In this document: positions 40,781-49,638 of the stretch, in pieces
How positions within the stretch are numbered: the stretch's first letter is position 1
How the letters are laid out: the number at the start of each line of letters is the position of its first letter
Assembly (NCBI RefSeq): GCF_005434915.1
Contig: NZ_SKCG01000001.1
Coordinates: 930,001-994,000, forward strand
Length of the DNA: 64,000 nt
Origin: Aurantiacibacter suaedae
GTDB lineage: Bacteria; Pseudomonadota; Alphaproteobacteria; Sphingomonadales; Sphingomonadaceae
Direction of reading: 5' to 3'
Translations under genes and position numbers: made by a program
Notes under the pieces: generated by a model
Seen by the model: the letters and a program-made list of their open reading frames with translations, nothing else
Databases searched by the model: none
What the model was told of the DNA's origin: nothing

Positions 40781-41382
40781 TGCACGAGCCGCTGTCCGAT
40801 GCCGCGCTCGACCAGTTGTTTCGCGATGCGCGAACCTATCAGTGGTTCGACGGACGCGAAGTTACCGACAGCCAACTGGCCGCGATCTGGGACCTGATGA
40901 AGATGGGCCCGACCTCGATGAACCAGCTTCCGGCCCGGATCGTCTGGTGCAAGTCGGATGAAGCCAAGGCCCGGCTTGCCAAGCATGCCAACGAGGGCAA
41001 TGTCGAAAAGATCAAGCAAGCCCCGGTCTGCGCGATCATCGCCATGGACGAAAACTTCCACGAGCACTTGCCGCGCTTTGCCCCGCATATGGACGATCCC
41101 AAGGCGGCCTTCGCGGGCGAGAAAAAGCGCGCAGCGCGCAAGACCTCGGCCTTCCGCAACGGCACCTTGCAGGGCGGCTATTTTATCATGGCTGCGCGCG
41201 CACTGGGGCTGGACTGCGGGCCAATGTCGGGGTTCGACAATGACGCCGTCGATGCCGACTTCTTCGCCGACAAACCAGCATGGAAAAGCAACTTCATCTG
41301 TTCGGTCGGCTACGGGGATCGTGGAAAAATCTTCCCCAGAGCGCCGCGCCCTTCATTCGAGGACTTCAATCGGCTGCTGTAA
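40780..41382 (+). CDS. Nitroreductase-family protein (RutE/HadB-like malonic semialdehyde reductase)
   Basis: A 200-residue flavin-dependent oxidoreductase of the nitroreductase fold, subfamily RutE/HadB: ARTYQWFDGREVTD, MGPTSMNQLPARIVW (FMN-phosphate region) and ALGLDCGPMSGFDN. RutE reduces malonic semialdehyde in pyrimidine catabolism, but no rut operon is here, so a general quinone/aldehyde/nitro-reductase role is equally possible. It is coupled to nfu by a one-base overlap. Confidence 0.85.
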   Translation: MHEPLSDAALDQLFRDARTYQWFDGREVTDSQLAAIWDLMKMGPTSMNQLPARIVWCKSDEAKARLAKHANEGNVEKIKQAPVCAIIAMDENFHEHLPRFAPHMDDPKAAFAGEKKRAARKTSAFRNGTLQGGYFIMAARALGLDCGPMSGFDNDAVDADFFADKPAWKSNFICSVGYGDRGKIFPRAPRPSFEDFNRLL

Positions 41383-41398
41383 TCCGTAAGAAGAGCGG

Positions 41399-42022
41399 GT
41401 GACTACACTGGCGATAGATTGCGCGACCGAGGCCTGTTCGGTTGCGCTGTTCAATGGCGGCGAACTGGTCGATGGCCGGTTCGCAGCGATCGGGCGGGGC
41501 CATGCCGAACGGCTGGTGCCGATGATTGCAGAATTGCCCGGCAAAGGCCGTGCCGAGCGCATTGTCGTGTCGCTTGGGCCGGGCAGCTTTACCGGGATAC
41601 GGATCGGCCTCGCCGCCGCGCGGGCGCTGGGCTTAGCTTGGGGCGCGGAAGTTCTCGGTTATCCGACGCTCACGCTGGTCGCAGCAATGGCGCGCGCCGA
41701 TCATCCCGACACGCCCATCACGGTCTGTATGAACGGCGGACACGGCGAATGGTTCGTGCAGAACTTCACCGATGGAGGCGAGCCTGAGGACGATATTCGT
41801 TCGCTCGCTCCGCCAGCGGCAGCCTTGGCCGGTCGCCACCCATTCATTGCCGGGAATCGCGCCTGCGCTTTGGCGGAGCAACGCGGCGATGACCGCCATG
41901 CTCTCGAGCTGCTGCCCGATGCACGCGCAGCCCACCTTCTTGGTCCCGCCCAGCTCACAGCCACGCTTGCGCCGATCTACGGCCGGGCGCCCGATGCGCG
42001 CCTGCCTCAGGCCAAAGTATGA
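41399..42022 (+). CDS. tsaB: tRNA threonylcarbamoyladenosine biosynthesis protein
   Basis: Partner of TsaD in making the t6A modification at position 37 of ANN-decoding tRNAs. The 207-residue protein has the ASKHA-fold N-terminus LAIDCATEACSVALF and the motif SLGPGSFTGIRIGLAAAR. GTG 41399 is the start, 16 bases after the nitroreductase. It overlaps rimI by four bases, the common tsaB-rimI arrangement. Confidence 0.93.
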   Translation: MTTLAIDCATEACSVALFNGGELVDGRFAAIGRGHAERLVPMIAELPGKGRAERIVVSLGPGSFTGIRIGLAAARALGLAWGAEVLGYPTLTLVAAMARADHPDTPITVCMNGGHGEWFVQNFTDGGEPEDDIRSLAPPAAALAGRHPFIAGNRACALAEQRGDDRHALELLPDARAAHLLGPAQLTATLAPIYGRAPDARLPQAKV

Positions 42023-42480
42023 CCGACGATACGCTCGACGCCATCATGCATGTTATGGAGCAGGCCTTCGACCCTGTTTATGGGGAGGCGTGGAACCGGC
42101 GGCAGGTATCCGATGCGTTGATGCTGGCTAACACACATTGCGTCGTGATCGGAGCCGGTGCGACCGGCCTCTGGCATGACCCTGCAGAAGCGGTTGGATT
42201 TGCCCTGCTGCGAAAAGCAGCCGACGAAGAAGAACTGTTGCTGCTTGCGGTGGCGCCACAGCATCGACGCAAGGGCGTCGGCCACCGTCTGCTCGAACGG
42301 GCAATGGCCGCAGCCCGCGAACGCGGTTCGGCACACCTGTTTCTTGAAATGCGCGATGGCAACCCTGCCGAATTTCTTTATCGCGCCTTCGGTTTTGAAC
42401 AGATCGGTCGTCGCCCCGGCTATTATCGCGGCGCCGTGGATGGCCCGATCGACGCGGTGACTTTCGCAAAACGCCTATAG
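42019..42480 (+). CDS. rimI: Ribosomal-protein-alanine N-acetyltransferase (GNAT)
   Basis: A 153-residue GNAT acetyltransferase; the family member RimI acetylates the N-terminus of ribosomal protein S18. The acetyl-CoA loop is VAPQHRRKGVGHRLLE, followed by HLFLEMRDGNPAEFLYRAFGF. Position directly after tsaB (ATGA overlap) supports RimI rather than another GNAT. Confidence 0.9.
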   Translation: MTDDTLDAIMHVMEQAFDPVYGEAWNRRQVSDALMLANTHCVVIGAGATGLWHDPAEAVGFALLRKAADEEELLLLAVAPQHRRKGVGHRLLERAMAAARERGSAHLFLEMRDGNPAEFLYRAFGFEQIGRRPGYYRGAVDGPIDAVTFAKRL

Positions 42481-42635
42481 CTCGCACATCCGGAAGTAAA
42501 CGTTTTCTAAATAAATTCGGAACGTTGCGTGCCGATCCGCATTCTCTGTTCTTTCCTATCTAGCACTTGCTTTTGTCGAAATGTAAAATAGATAGGCCGA
42601 GGTGAGGTCGCAGAGCCCAGGATATCGAGGATACT

Positions 42636-43073
42636 ATGGATACAGAAAAGAACGAAAACCGCGAAATGCTCATTACACTTGCTGCCGATATCGTAACGGC
42701 GCATGTCGCCAACAATTCGGTGGAAGTTAGTGACGTTCCGGTTCTCATCGAAAACGTTTACGGCGCGCTTGCGAAGCTCGGCGGCGAAACCGTCGAAGAA
42801 GCCAAGCCAGAGCCGGCTGTTTCGATCCGCGCATCGATCAAGCCCGACTATCTGATCTGCCTGGAAGACGGCAAGAAGATGAAGATGCTCAAGCGGCACC
42901 TTAAAACGGCCTATGACATGACCCCGGAAGAATATCGCGAGCGGTGGAATCTGCCTGCCGACTATCCGATGGTCGCGCCGAACTATGCCGAAACCCGCCG
43001 CGAACTGGCGAAGAAGATCGGCCTTGGCCGCAAACCGGGCCAGCGCCGGGGCCGCCGCAAGGCCACGACCTGA
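42636..43073 (+). CDS. mucR: MucR/Ros-family transcriptional regulator
   Basis: A 145-residue Ros/MucR zinc-finger regulator of alphaproteobacteria. The C-terminal half has the zinc-finger-like core YLICLEDGKKMKMLKRHLKT with Cys near 77 and two His nearby, then YDMTPEEYRERWNLP and a basic KKIGLGRKPGQRRG tail, which contact AT-rich target sites. The 155-base upstream region is notably AT-rich, the type of sequence MucR binds, so autoregulation is plausible. In relatives it controls exopolysaccharide, motility and cell-cycle genes. ATG 42636. Confidence 0.92.
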   Translation: MDTEKNENREMLITLAADIVTAHVANNSVEVSDVPVLIENVYGALAKLGGETVEEAKPEPAVSIRASIKPDYLICLEDGKKMKMLKRHLKTAYDMTPEEYRERWNLPADYPMVAPNYAETRRELAKKIGLGRKPGQRRGRRKATT

Positions 43074-43122
43074 GTAACGCTTGACTGTTGCTGGACAATT
43101 TCCGGCACATACTTGAGCACCG

Positions 43123-43158
43123 CGCCCCGGCCCCCTATGGTCCGGGGCGTTTGCATTT
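43123..43158 (+). terminator. Intrinsic terminator between mucR and fur
   Basis: CGCCCCGG (43123-43130) pairs perfectly with CCGGGGCG (43142-43149) around an 11-base loop, followed by TTTGCATTTC. It lies 50 bases after the mucR stop and 26 before the fur start, so fur probably has its own start of transcription or depends on read-through. Confidence 0.7.
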
Positions 43159-43183
43159 CTGCCTGACTGAAAGAGGTCGCCCC

Positions 43184-43612
43184 GTGCCCCAGACTATCGA
43201 TCTCGAAGCCCTCTGCGCCGAGCGCGGCCTTCGCATTACCGACCAGCGCCGCGTTATCGCCAAGGTGCTGTCGGAAAGCTCCGACCACCCCGATGTCGAG
43301 GCGCTGCACGCGCGCGCCTCCGCCATCGATCCCAAGATTTCGATTGCGACGGTCTATCGCACTGTGCGCCTGTTCGAAGAGGCCGGCATTCTCGACCGGC
43401 ACGACTTCGGCGATGGTCGTTCGCGTTATGAGCCGGTGCCCGAAGCGCACCACGATCACCTGATCGACGTCGAAACGGGCAAGGTCGTCGAATTCGTCGA
43501 TCCTGAGCTGGAAGCGCTGCAAAAGCAGATTGCCGAGAAGCTGGGCTATCGTCTCGTCGATCACCGCATGGAACTATACGGCGTGCGGATCGACCGCGAA
43601 GACAAGGCCTAA
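43184..43612 (+). CDS. fur: Ferric uptake regulator, alphaproteobacterial type
   Basis: Iron- or manganese-responsive repressor, 142 residues. GTG 43184 is chosen for AAGAGG upstream and because homologues begin near here; the longer frame crosses the terminator. Winged helix: GLRITDQRRVIAKVL and ISIATVYRTVRLFEEAGI. The metal-sensing motif EAHHDHLIDVETG is present; the C-terminal CxxC pairs of enterobacterial Fur are absent, as usual in this class. It is the likely regulator of the Fur-type boxes upstream of both siderophore receptors in this window. Confidence 0.93.
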   Translation: MPQTIDLEALCAERGLRITDQRRVIAKVLSESSDHPDVEALHARASAIDPKISIATVYRTVRLFEEAGILDRHDFGDGRSRYEPVPEAHHDHLIDVETGKVVEFVDPELEALQKQIAEKLGYRLVDHRMELYGVRIDREDKA

Positions 43613-43626
43613 GAGCGGCGGCGCAC

Positions 43627-44496
43627 ATGAAGCCCGACCGCGCCGCCATTGCCGCCGGTGCGAAGCCGCATATTTCGCCGTTTGGCTGGATTCGGATCGG
43701 GCTGCGTGCGCTGGGGCTGTTGCTGGCGTTGCTGGTTTGCGTGCCGCTGCATTACCTCTGGCGGATCACCGCCTATGGCTCGCCTTTCCCCAAGCTGTTT
43801 CTCTATCTCGCGGCGTGCATTTGCGGGGCGCGGGTCAAGCGGCGGGGAACGGCGCTGCGGCGCGATGTGGTTTTTCTCGCCAACCACGTCTCGTGGATCG
43901 ACATTCTTGCGTTAGCGGGCGCAAGCGGCACCGCCTTTGTCGCGAAGGCAGAGCTGCAGAAAGCTCCGGTGGTGGGCTGGCTCGCGGGGCTTAACCGCAC
44001 CGTCTACGTCCAGCGCGAGGCGCGGATGGACGTCGCCGACCAGATCAACGCCGTGCGCGAGGCGCTGATGGACAACTGGTCGGTCACGATCTTCCCCGAA
44101 GGCACCACCACCGACGGCCAGTCGCTGCTGCCGTTCAAGACCTCTATGCTCAAGATGCTCGAACCGCCGCCGCCGGGGGTCTACGTGCAGCCGGTGTTCG
44201 TAGACTACGGCGCGGTGGGCGAGGAAATCGGCTGGATCGGCGACGAATCGGGCGTAAACAATGCGCTGCGAATACTTGCCAGGCCCGGCTCGTTCCGGGT
44301 GGAGCTGCACTTCCTCGAACCCTTCGCGCCGGAGGACCATGGCAAGGGCAGCCGCAAGCTGATCGCGGCGAAAGCGCGCGCGATGATCGAGGCCGAGCTG
44401 GTCCGCGCGCTCGGCAAGCCACCGCGCGATTTTGCCCATGATGTGGCGCCGGTGCGCTACAAGACAAAAGAGACTCCCGCCGACCCGCCGACCTGA
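43627..44496 (+). CDS. plsC: 1-acyl-sn-glycerol-3-phosphate acyltransferase
   Basis: Membrane enzyme of phospholipid synthesis converting lysophosphatidate to phosphatidate, 289 residues. An N-terminal helix (about 25-43, LGLLLALLVCVPLHYLW) is followed by the catalytic motif NHVSWID (HxxxxD) and the acceptor motif FPEGTTTDG. It follows fur by 14 bases, probably on the same transcript. The C-terminal extension is hydrophilic. Confidence 0.9.
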   Translation: MKPDRAAIAAGAKPHISPFGWIRIGLRALGLLLALLVCVPLHYLWRITAYGSPFPKLFLYLAACICGARVKRRGTALRRDVVFLANHVSWIDILALAGASGTAFVAKAELQKAPVVGWLAGLNRTVYVQREARMDVADQINAVREALMDNWSVTIFPEGTTTDGQSLLPFKTSMLKMLEPPPPGVYVQPVFVDYGAVGEEIGWIGDESGVNNALRILARPGSFRVELHFLEPFAPEDHGKGSRKLIAAKARAMIEAELVRALGKPPRDFAHDVAPVRYKTKETPADPPT

Positions 44497-44537
44497 TCTT
44501 TCACCTCAGGCGTTTTTCCTGTATCGGCCCCCTTCTC

Positions 44538-45881
44538 ATGAAACCGACCACCACACCAAAGACCTACCGGGTCAAGAGCTTCGGCTGTCAGATGAACGTC
44601 TATGACGGCGAGCGCATGGGCGAACTGCTCGAAGCGCAAGGCATCACGCCAGCGCCCGAAGGCGAGGACGCGGACCTCGTCGTGCTGAACACCTGCCACA
44701 TCCGCGAAAAGGCTACCGAGAAGGTCTATTCCGATATCGGACGCCTCGTGAAGGCGGGCGAAGAAGCCGGAAAGAAGCCGATGATCGCGGTTGCGGGCTG
44801 CGTGGCGCAGGCCGAGGGCGAGGAGATCATGGCGCGCGCTCCTGCGGTGGGCATGGTGGTCGGCCCGCAGGCCTATCACCGGCTGGGCGACATGGTGAAG
44901 GACGCCGCCGCAGGCCGGCGCAACACCGACACGGACATGCCCGAGGACGCCAAGTTCGCAGCCCTTCCCGCCCGCCGCAAGGTCGCCGCCAGCGCCTTCC
45001 TCACGATTCAGGAAGGCTGCGACAAGTTCTGTACCTATTGCGTGGTTCCCTATACCCGCGGCGCAGAGATTTCCCGGCCATACAGTGATTTGTTGCGCGA
45101 GGCGGAGAAGCTGGTCGAAGCCGGCGCGCGCGAGCTGACGCTGCTTGGCCAGAACGTCAATGCGTGGAGCGGCGAGGATGACAAGGGCCGCGCGGTGGGC
45201 TTCGACGGGCTGATCCGGACGCTCGCCGAGCTGCCCGGCCTGCACCGCATCCGCTACACCACCAGCCACCCCAACGACATGACCGAGGGCCTGATCGCCG
45301 CCCATGGCGAGGTCGAGAAGCTGATGCCCTATCTGCATCTGCCGGTGCAGTCGGGCTCGGACCGGGTGCTGAAGGCGATGAACCGCAGTCACACGGCGCA
45401 AAGCTACCTCAAGCTGCTTGACCGGTTCCGCGCAGTGCGCCCCGATATTGCGCTGTCGGGCGACTTCATTGTCGGCTTCCCCGGCGAAACCGAGGCCGAG
45501 TTCGAAGAGACGCTCGCACTGGTGAACGAGGTCAAATACGCCGCCGCCTACAGCTTCAAGTACTCGCCCCGCCCCGGCACCCCCGCCGCCAGCATGGACG
45601 GCCAGGTCGCTCCGCAAGTGATGGACGAGCGGCTCCAACGCTTGCAGGCCGCGCTTAACCACCACCAGCTCGCCTTTAACGAGGCCTCGGTCGGCAAGAA
45701 CTGCAAGGTGCTGATCGAACGCAAGGGCAAGCATCCGGGCCAGTGGCTCGGCAAGTCGCCGTGGCTGCAATCGGTGTTTTTCGAAGGTGACTGCGCGATG
45801 GGCGATCTGGTCGAGGTCGAACTGGTGCAGGCGGGGCCGAACTCGTTGGCGGGGCGTGTGCTGCAACCGGCGCGGGCCTGA
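44538..45881 (+). CDS. miaB: tRNA-2-methylthio-N6-dimethylallyladenosine synthase
   Basis: Radical-SAM methylthiotransferase that converts i6A37 to ms2i6A37 in tRNA, 447 residues. The N-terminal UPF0004 domain supplies three cluster cysteines (FGCQMNVYD, NTCHIREKA, AGCVAQAEG); the radical SAM motif is CDKFCTYC; the C-terminal TRAM domain covers about 375-440. All six cysteines are present. It follows plsC by 41 bases and precedes phoH, a conserved alphaproteobacterial order. Confidence 0.96.
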   Translation: MKPTTTPKTYRVKSFGCQMNVYDGERMGELLEAQGITPAPEGEDADLVVLNTCHIREKATEKVYSDIGRLVKAGEEAGKKPMIAVAGCVAQAEGEEIMARAPAVGMVVGPQAYHRLGDMVKDAAAGRRNTDTDMPEDAKFAALPARRKVAASAFLTIQEGCDKFCTYCVVPYTRGAEISRPYSDLLREAEKLVEAGARELTLLGQNVNAWSGEDDKGRAVGFDGLIRTLAELPGLHRIRYTTSHPNDMTEGLIAAHGEVEKLMPYLHLPVQSGSDRVLKAMNRSHTAQSYLKLLDRFRAVRPDIALSGDFIVGFPGETEAEFEETLALVNEVKYAAAYSFKYSPRPGTPAASMDGQVAPQVMDERLQRLQAALNHHQLAFNEASVGKNCKVLIERKGKHPGQWLGKSPWLQSVFFEGDCAMGDLVEVELVQAGPNSLAGRVLQPARA

Positions 45882-45990
45882 GCCACTGCTCAAGGCATTT
45901 CCATGACTTTCCACCGCCTTCAACTGACGGCGCGCTTGCCAGCGCTTCGACTCTGCTTATCTTCGTAAGAACAAGCGAAGAAAGGACTCG

Positions 45991-47034
45991 ATGGCCCGCA
46001 AAGCTCACCGTGGCACCAGCGCCGGACACGCTGCCGCGATCGCCCACCCCGAAGACCGCCGCGACGCCTCGCGCCGTGCCCGCATCGAGGTGATTTTCGA
46101 TGAACAGGCCGCGCTCGGCATGTTGTTCGGAGAATTCGATGCCAACCTCGTCCATATCGAGAACCGGCTGGGCGTGTTTATCGCCGCGCGCGGAGACCGG
46201 GTGGTCATCGAAGGGAGCGAGGATGAAGTGGCTCGTGCCCGCGATGTGCTTTTGAAAATGCACGAGAAACTGTTGCAGGGCGAGGAAATGGACGCAGGCG
46301 CGATCGAGGCACTGATCGCGATGAGCAACGAGCCAACACTCGAAGGCATCATCACCGGCGATGCCAAGGCCCCGCCGATTATGATCCGCACCCGCAAGAA
46401 GACGATCACCCCGCGCAGCGCCATGCAGGGCGACTATATGCGCCAGCTCGCCAGCCGCGACATCATCTTCGCGCTCGGCCCGGCAGGCACGGGCAAGACC
46501 TATCTCGCCGTGGCGCAGGCCGTTTCTCAGCTCATCACCGGCTCGGTCCAGCGTCTGATCCTGAGCCGCCCGGCGGTGGAAGCGGGCGAAAAGCTCGGCT
46601 TCCTGCCTGGCGACATGAAGGACAAGGTCGATCCCTATCTGCGCCCGCTGTACGATGCGCTGTTCGACTGTATGCCGCCCGAACAGGTCGAGCGGCGCAT
46701 TGCCAGCGGAGAGATCGAGATCGCCCCCATCGCCTTCATGCGCGGGCGCACATTGGCCGATGCCTTCGTAATCCTCGATGAGGCGCAAAATACCACGCGC
46801 GAGCAGATGAAGATGTTCCTCACCCGCTTCGGCCAGAACAGCCGCATGGTGATCTGCGGCGACCCGCGCCAGGTCGATATCCCCGGCGGCGACAGCATGA
46901 GCGGGCTTGCCGACGCGGTCGGACGGCTGGAGGGCGTCGAGGGCATGGGCGTCACCCGTTTCACCGCTGCCGACGTGGTAAGGCACCCGATTGTTGGCCG
47001 GATCGTCGAGGCTTACGAGGGGCCGAACGCCTGA
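45991..47034 (+). CDS. phoH: PhoH family ATPase
   Basis: A 347-residue PhoH-like protein: an N-terminal KH-like segment (about 25-100), then a P-loop domain with Walker A GPAGTGKTY, RLILSRPAVEAGEKLGFLPG and Walker B FVILDEAQNTTREQMKMF. Family members are ATP-dependent RNA-associated proteins linked to YbeY in ribosome quality control, and ybeY is the next gene. ATG 45991 follows GAAAGGA. The stop codon lies in a REP-like inverted repeat. Confidence 0.94.
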   Translation: MARKAHRGTSAGHAAAIAHPEDRRDASRRARIEVIFDEQAALGMLFGEFDANLVHIENRLGVFIAARGDRVVIEGSEDEVARARDVLLKMHEKLLQGEEMDAGAIEALIAMSNEPTLEGIITGDAKAPPIMIRTRKKTITPRSAMQGDYMRQLASRDIIFALGPAGTGKTYLAVAQAVSQLITGSVQRLILSRPAVEAGEKLGFLPGDMKDKVDPYLRPLYDALFDCMPPEQVERRIASGEIEIAPIAFMRGRTLADAFVILDEAQNTTREQMKMFLTRFGQNSRMVICGDPRQVDIPGGDSMSGLADAVGRLEGVEGMGVTRFTAADVVRHPIVGRIVEAYEGPNA

Positions 47035-47097
47035 GCTTGTCGAGGGATAAGCAAATCGGCTGGGCCGGTGCTATGGCTGGCTTTTGACGGGCTCAGG
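47030..47097. repeat. REP-like inverted repeat after phoH
   Basis: CCTGAGCTTGTCGAGGG (47030-47046) and, inverted, CTTTTGACGGGCTCAGG (47081-47097) share CCTGAGC--GTC-A arms. The motif resembles the CCTGAGCCTGTCGAAGG-type palindromic repeats scattered in many G+C-rich genomes. It overlaps the phoH stop codon and could form a stem in the mRNA between phoH and ybeY. Confidence 0.5.
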
Positions 47098-47139
47098 CGG
47101 AGCGGCCGTTATGGCTTACTTGCAGATTGACGGACGTAA

Positions 47140-47628
47140 ATGGACCTCGAAATCGACATCGAAGGCTGGCCTGCAGGCCAATGGGAAGTGCTCGCCGAGC
47201 GGGTGTCCAAGGCCGCTTGCGAAATCGCGCCCGAACTCGCCAATCCGCGCCTGGTCGCCAGCCTCATCTTCACTACCGACGAGGAAGTCCACGCGCTCAA
47301 CCGCGAGTGGCGCAAGCGCGACAAGCCGACCAACGTGCTCTCGTTTCCTATGCTCGAACGCGACGACCTTATCCATCTCGCCCCCGATGGCCCGCCCGAG
47401 ATGCTGGGCGATCTGGCGCTTGCTTACGGTGTTTGCGCGCGCGAAGCGGCGGATAAGGGCATCGCGCTCAACCATCACGCCGCGCACTTGATTGTCCACG
47501 GCCTGCTGCATCTGGCCGGGTACGATCACGAAATTTCCGACGCCGATGCCGAGGAAATGGAAGCGCTCGAAATTAAGGCGCTTGCACTTGTGGCCATTGC
47601 AGACCCATATGCAGCCGATCATCAATGA
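47140..47628 (+). CDS. ybeY: Endoribonuclease YbeY (rRNA maturation factor)
   Basis: Zinc-dependent RNase needed for 16S rRNA 3'-end maturation and ribosome quality control, 162 residues. The zinc site HGLLHLAGYDH (HxxxHxxxxxH) is intact, with RKRDKPTNVLSFP as the second family signature. ATG 47140 (MDLEIDIEG) is chosen; there is no good Shine-Dalgarno, but the N-terminus matches homologues. The stop overlaps the next gene (ATGA). Confidence 0.94.
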   Translation: MDLEIDIEGWPAGQWEVLAERVSKAACEIAPELANPRLVASLIFTTDEEVHALNREWRKRDKPTNVLSFPMLERDDLIHLAPDGPPEMLGDLALAYGVCAREAADKGIALNHHAAHLIVHGLLHLAGYDHEISDADAEEMEALEIKALALVAIADPYAADHQ

Positions 47629-48593
47629 AACAGGGACATGACGACAGGGCTATGCCCGAACCTGGACAAAGCGAGCAGTCTCCCGCGGGAGACGAGGACA
47701 GTAGTAGCAGCGGCGGCCTGTGGGGCGCGCTGCGCTCCTTATTCGACAATGGCACCGACACCAGCCTGAGAGCTCAGATCGAAGAGGCTATCGACGATCA
47801 CGAGGACGAGAACGGGCGCGGTGAGCGTTCGTCCGGCAAGGGCGATCTCTCGGCGGTCGAGCTGGTCATGCTCAGGAACCTGCTGCACTTTTCCGAGCAC
47901 GACGCCGACGACGTCGCCATCCCGCGATCCGAGATCATCGCCCTGCCCGCAGAAGCGAGCTGGGACGAGATGGTGGCGCAATTCGCCGAACATGGCGTTT
48001 CGCGAATGCCGGTTTATCGCGAGAAACTCGACGATGTGATCGGCATGATGCACATCAAGGATGTGTTCTCCTATCTTGCCAGCGGCGCGGCTCCGCCCGC
48101 CGACTGGACCACGATGATGCGCGAACCGCTCTATGTTCCGCAGTCTCGCGGCGCGCTCGACGTGCTCGCCGACATGCGCGCGAACCGTACTCATCTTGCC
48201 ATTGTACTCGACGAATTCTCGGGCACCGACGGGATCATCACCATCGAAGATCTGGTCGAGGAAATCATCGGCGAGATCGAGGACGAGCATGACGACGAGC
48301 GCGTCGAACAGGTGGTGAAGCTGGAAGATGGCGTATGGGACTGCGATGCCCGCGCCGAGCTTGACGATGTTGCCGAGCTGGTGGGCGACCCGCGCCTCGC
48401 CGAGATCGAGGAATCTGTGGATACACTCGGCGGTCTGGCCTTCATCTTGGCTGAGCAGGTTCCCCAGCCGGGCACCGTGGTCGAACACCCGAGCGGCTGG
48501 CGCATAGAGGTCACCGAGGGCGACGAAACTCATGTTACCCGCCTGCTCCTGCACGCCCCCTTGCTCGAAGCAGAGAACAGCACGGACGAATAG
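47625..48593 (+). CDS. corC: CBS/CorC-domain protein (TlyC/CorC haemolysin family)
   Basis: A 322-residue soluble protein with a paired CBS domain (about 100-225, including VAIPRSEIIALP and VIGMMHIKDVF, then FSGTDGIITIEDLVEEIIGE) and a C-terminal CorC_HlyC transporter-associated domain (GGLAFILAEQVPQPG). The N-terminal 70 residues are acidic and low-complexity. Family members modulate magnesium/cobalt efflux. In related genomes apolipoprotein N-acyltransferase (lnt) often follows; here a LysR gene follows instead. Confidence 0.9.
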   Translation: MKQGHDDRAMPEPGQSEQSPAGDEDSSSSGGLWGALRSLFDNGTDTSLRAQIEEAIDDHEDENGRGERSSGKGDLSAVELVMLRNLLHFSEHDADDVAIPRSEIIALPAEASWDEMVAQFAEHGVSRMPVYREKLDDVIGMMHIKDVFSYLASGAAPPADWTTMMREPLYVPQSRGALDVLADMRANRTHLAIVLDEFSGTDGIITIEDLVEEIIGEIEDEHDDERVEQVVKLEDGVWDCDARAELDDVAELVGDPRLAEIEESVDTLGGLAFILAEQVPQPGTVVEHPSGWRIEVTEGDETHVTRLLLHAPLLEAENSTDE

Positions 48594-48686
48594 GCTCGCC
48601 CATAAAATTCACACGACAGTATGCAAAATGCTGCATGTGCGATATAGGGTCGACCTGGGAGAGAATGAGCGGTTAAGAAAGGCCCT

Positions 48687-49565
48687 ATGCGTCGCCTTCC
48701 CCCCCTGCGCGCCCTCGAGGCGTTTGTCCGAACCGTGCGGCTTGGTTCCGCGCGTGCAGCGGCGACCGAGCTCGGCCTGAGCCCCTCGGCGCTGTCCCGC
48801 CGGATCGCCAGCCTGGAAGATTTCACCGGTCGCAAGATGTTCAGCCGTCAGGGCCAGGCCATGCGGCTGACCGAGGAGGGCCGCCAGTTCTACGACAAGG
48901 TTTCGCCCCATCTGGAAGCGCTGGCCACGGCCGTGGAATCGCAATCGGAGAATGTGCAGCTGATGCGGCTGCGGCTGGGCGTGACCCCGCTGTTCGGCAC
49001 TCAGCGGCTGTTCCCCCGCCTGCCCGAACTGCGCCGCCTGCACCCGCGCCTGCACCTCGATATCGATACCAGCCCCAACCAGCTGAGCCGCGTGGGCGAT
49101 ACGCTCGATGCCGTGATCGGGCTGGTCAACGAGCCCGATCCGTCGTTCCACTCGGTGAAGCTAGACCAGAACACGATCCACGCGATCGCCAGCCGCGAGC
49201 TGGTCGAACTAATCGGCCCTATACCCGACGAAAACATTCTGAGCGAACAGACCTTCCTCGTTCACACCGACATGCATCTCAGCTTCGAAGCATGGAAGAC
49301 CGCGATCGGGATGAAAAACCTGCAACCGATGGCAGTGGACCATTACGACTCGGGCCAGCTCATTCTTGAAGCGGCAGCGCAGGGACTGGGCATCGCGGTG
49401 ATGCATGACGACCACCTCGCGCGAAACAACGACCCACGGCTGGCCAAGCTCTACGACATTCTCGTCCCCAGTCCTTATTCCTACTGCTTTCTGTGTCGGC
49501 CAGCCGATCTGGCGCTGCGTCCGGTGCGGCTGTTTCACGACTGGCTCGTCGGGGCCGGCCTCTAA
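48687..49565 (+). CDS. LysR-family transcriptional regulator (GcvA-like)
   Basis: A 292-residue LysR regulator: helix-turn-helix at about 15-60 (SARAAATELGLSPSALSRRI), then an effector-binding domain from about 90 resembling the GcvA/AmpR branch. ATG 48687 is the start. An ATGCA...TGCAT inverted repeat (48621-48636) upstream may be its operator. Its targets and ligand are unknown; the downstream SnoaL-like gene is on the same strand, 73 bases away, and could be regulated by it. Confidence 0.87.
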   Translation: MRRLPPLRALEAFVRTVRLGSARAAATELGLSPSALSRRIASLEDFTGRKMFSRQGQAMRLTEEGRQFYDKVSPHLEALATAVESQSENVQLMRLRLGVTPLFGTQRLFPRLPELRRLHPRLHLDIDTSPNQLSRVGDTLDAVIGLVNEPDPSFHSVKLDQNTIHAIASRELVELIGPIPDENILSEQTFLVHTDMHLSFEAWKTAIGMKNLQPMAVDHYDSGQLILEAAAQGLGIAVMHDDHLARNNDPRLAKLYDILVPSPYSYCFLCRPADLALRPVRLFHDWLVGAGL

Positions 49566-49585
49566 GGGCTCGCAAAACCCTTTTG
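49564..49585 (+). terminator. Weak hairpin after the LysR gene
   Basis: AAGGG (49564-49568) and CCCTTTT (49578-49584) form a short stem with a nine-base loop ending in T residues, overlapping the stop codon of the LysR gene. The stem is only five pairs, so termination would be inefficient. Confidence 0.35.
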
Positions 49586-49638
49586 AAATGTAACCGAATC
49601 GGGCAATGTCGCTTCGAAACGTCAACCGGGGAGAGACC

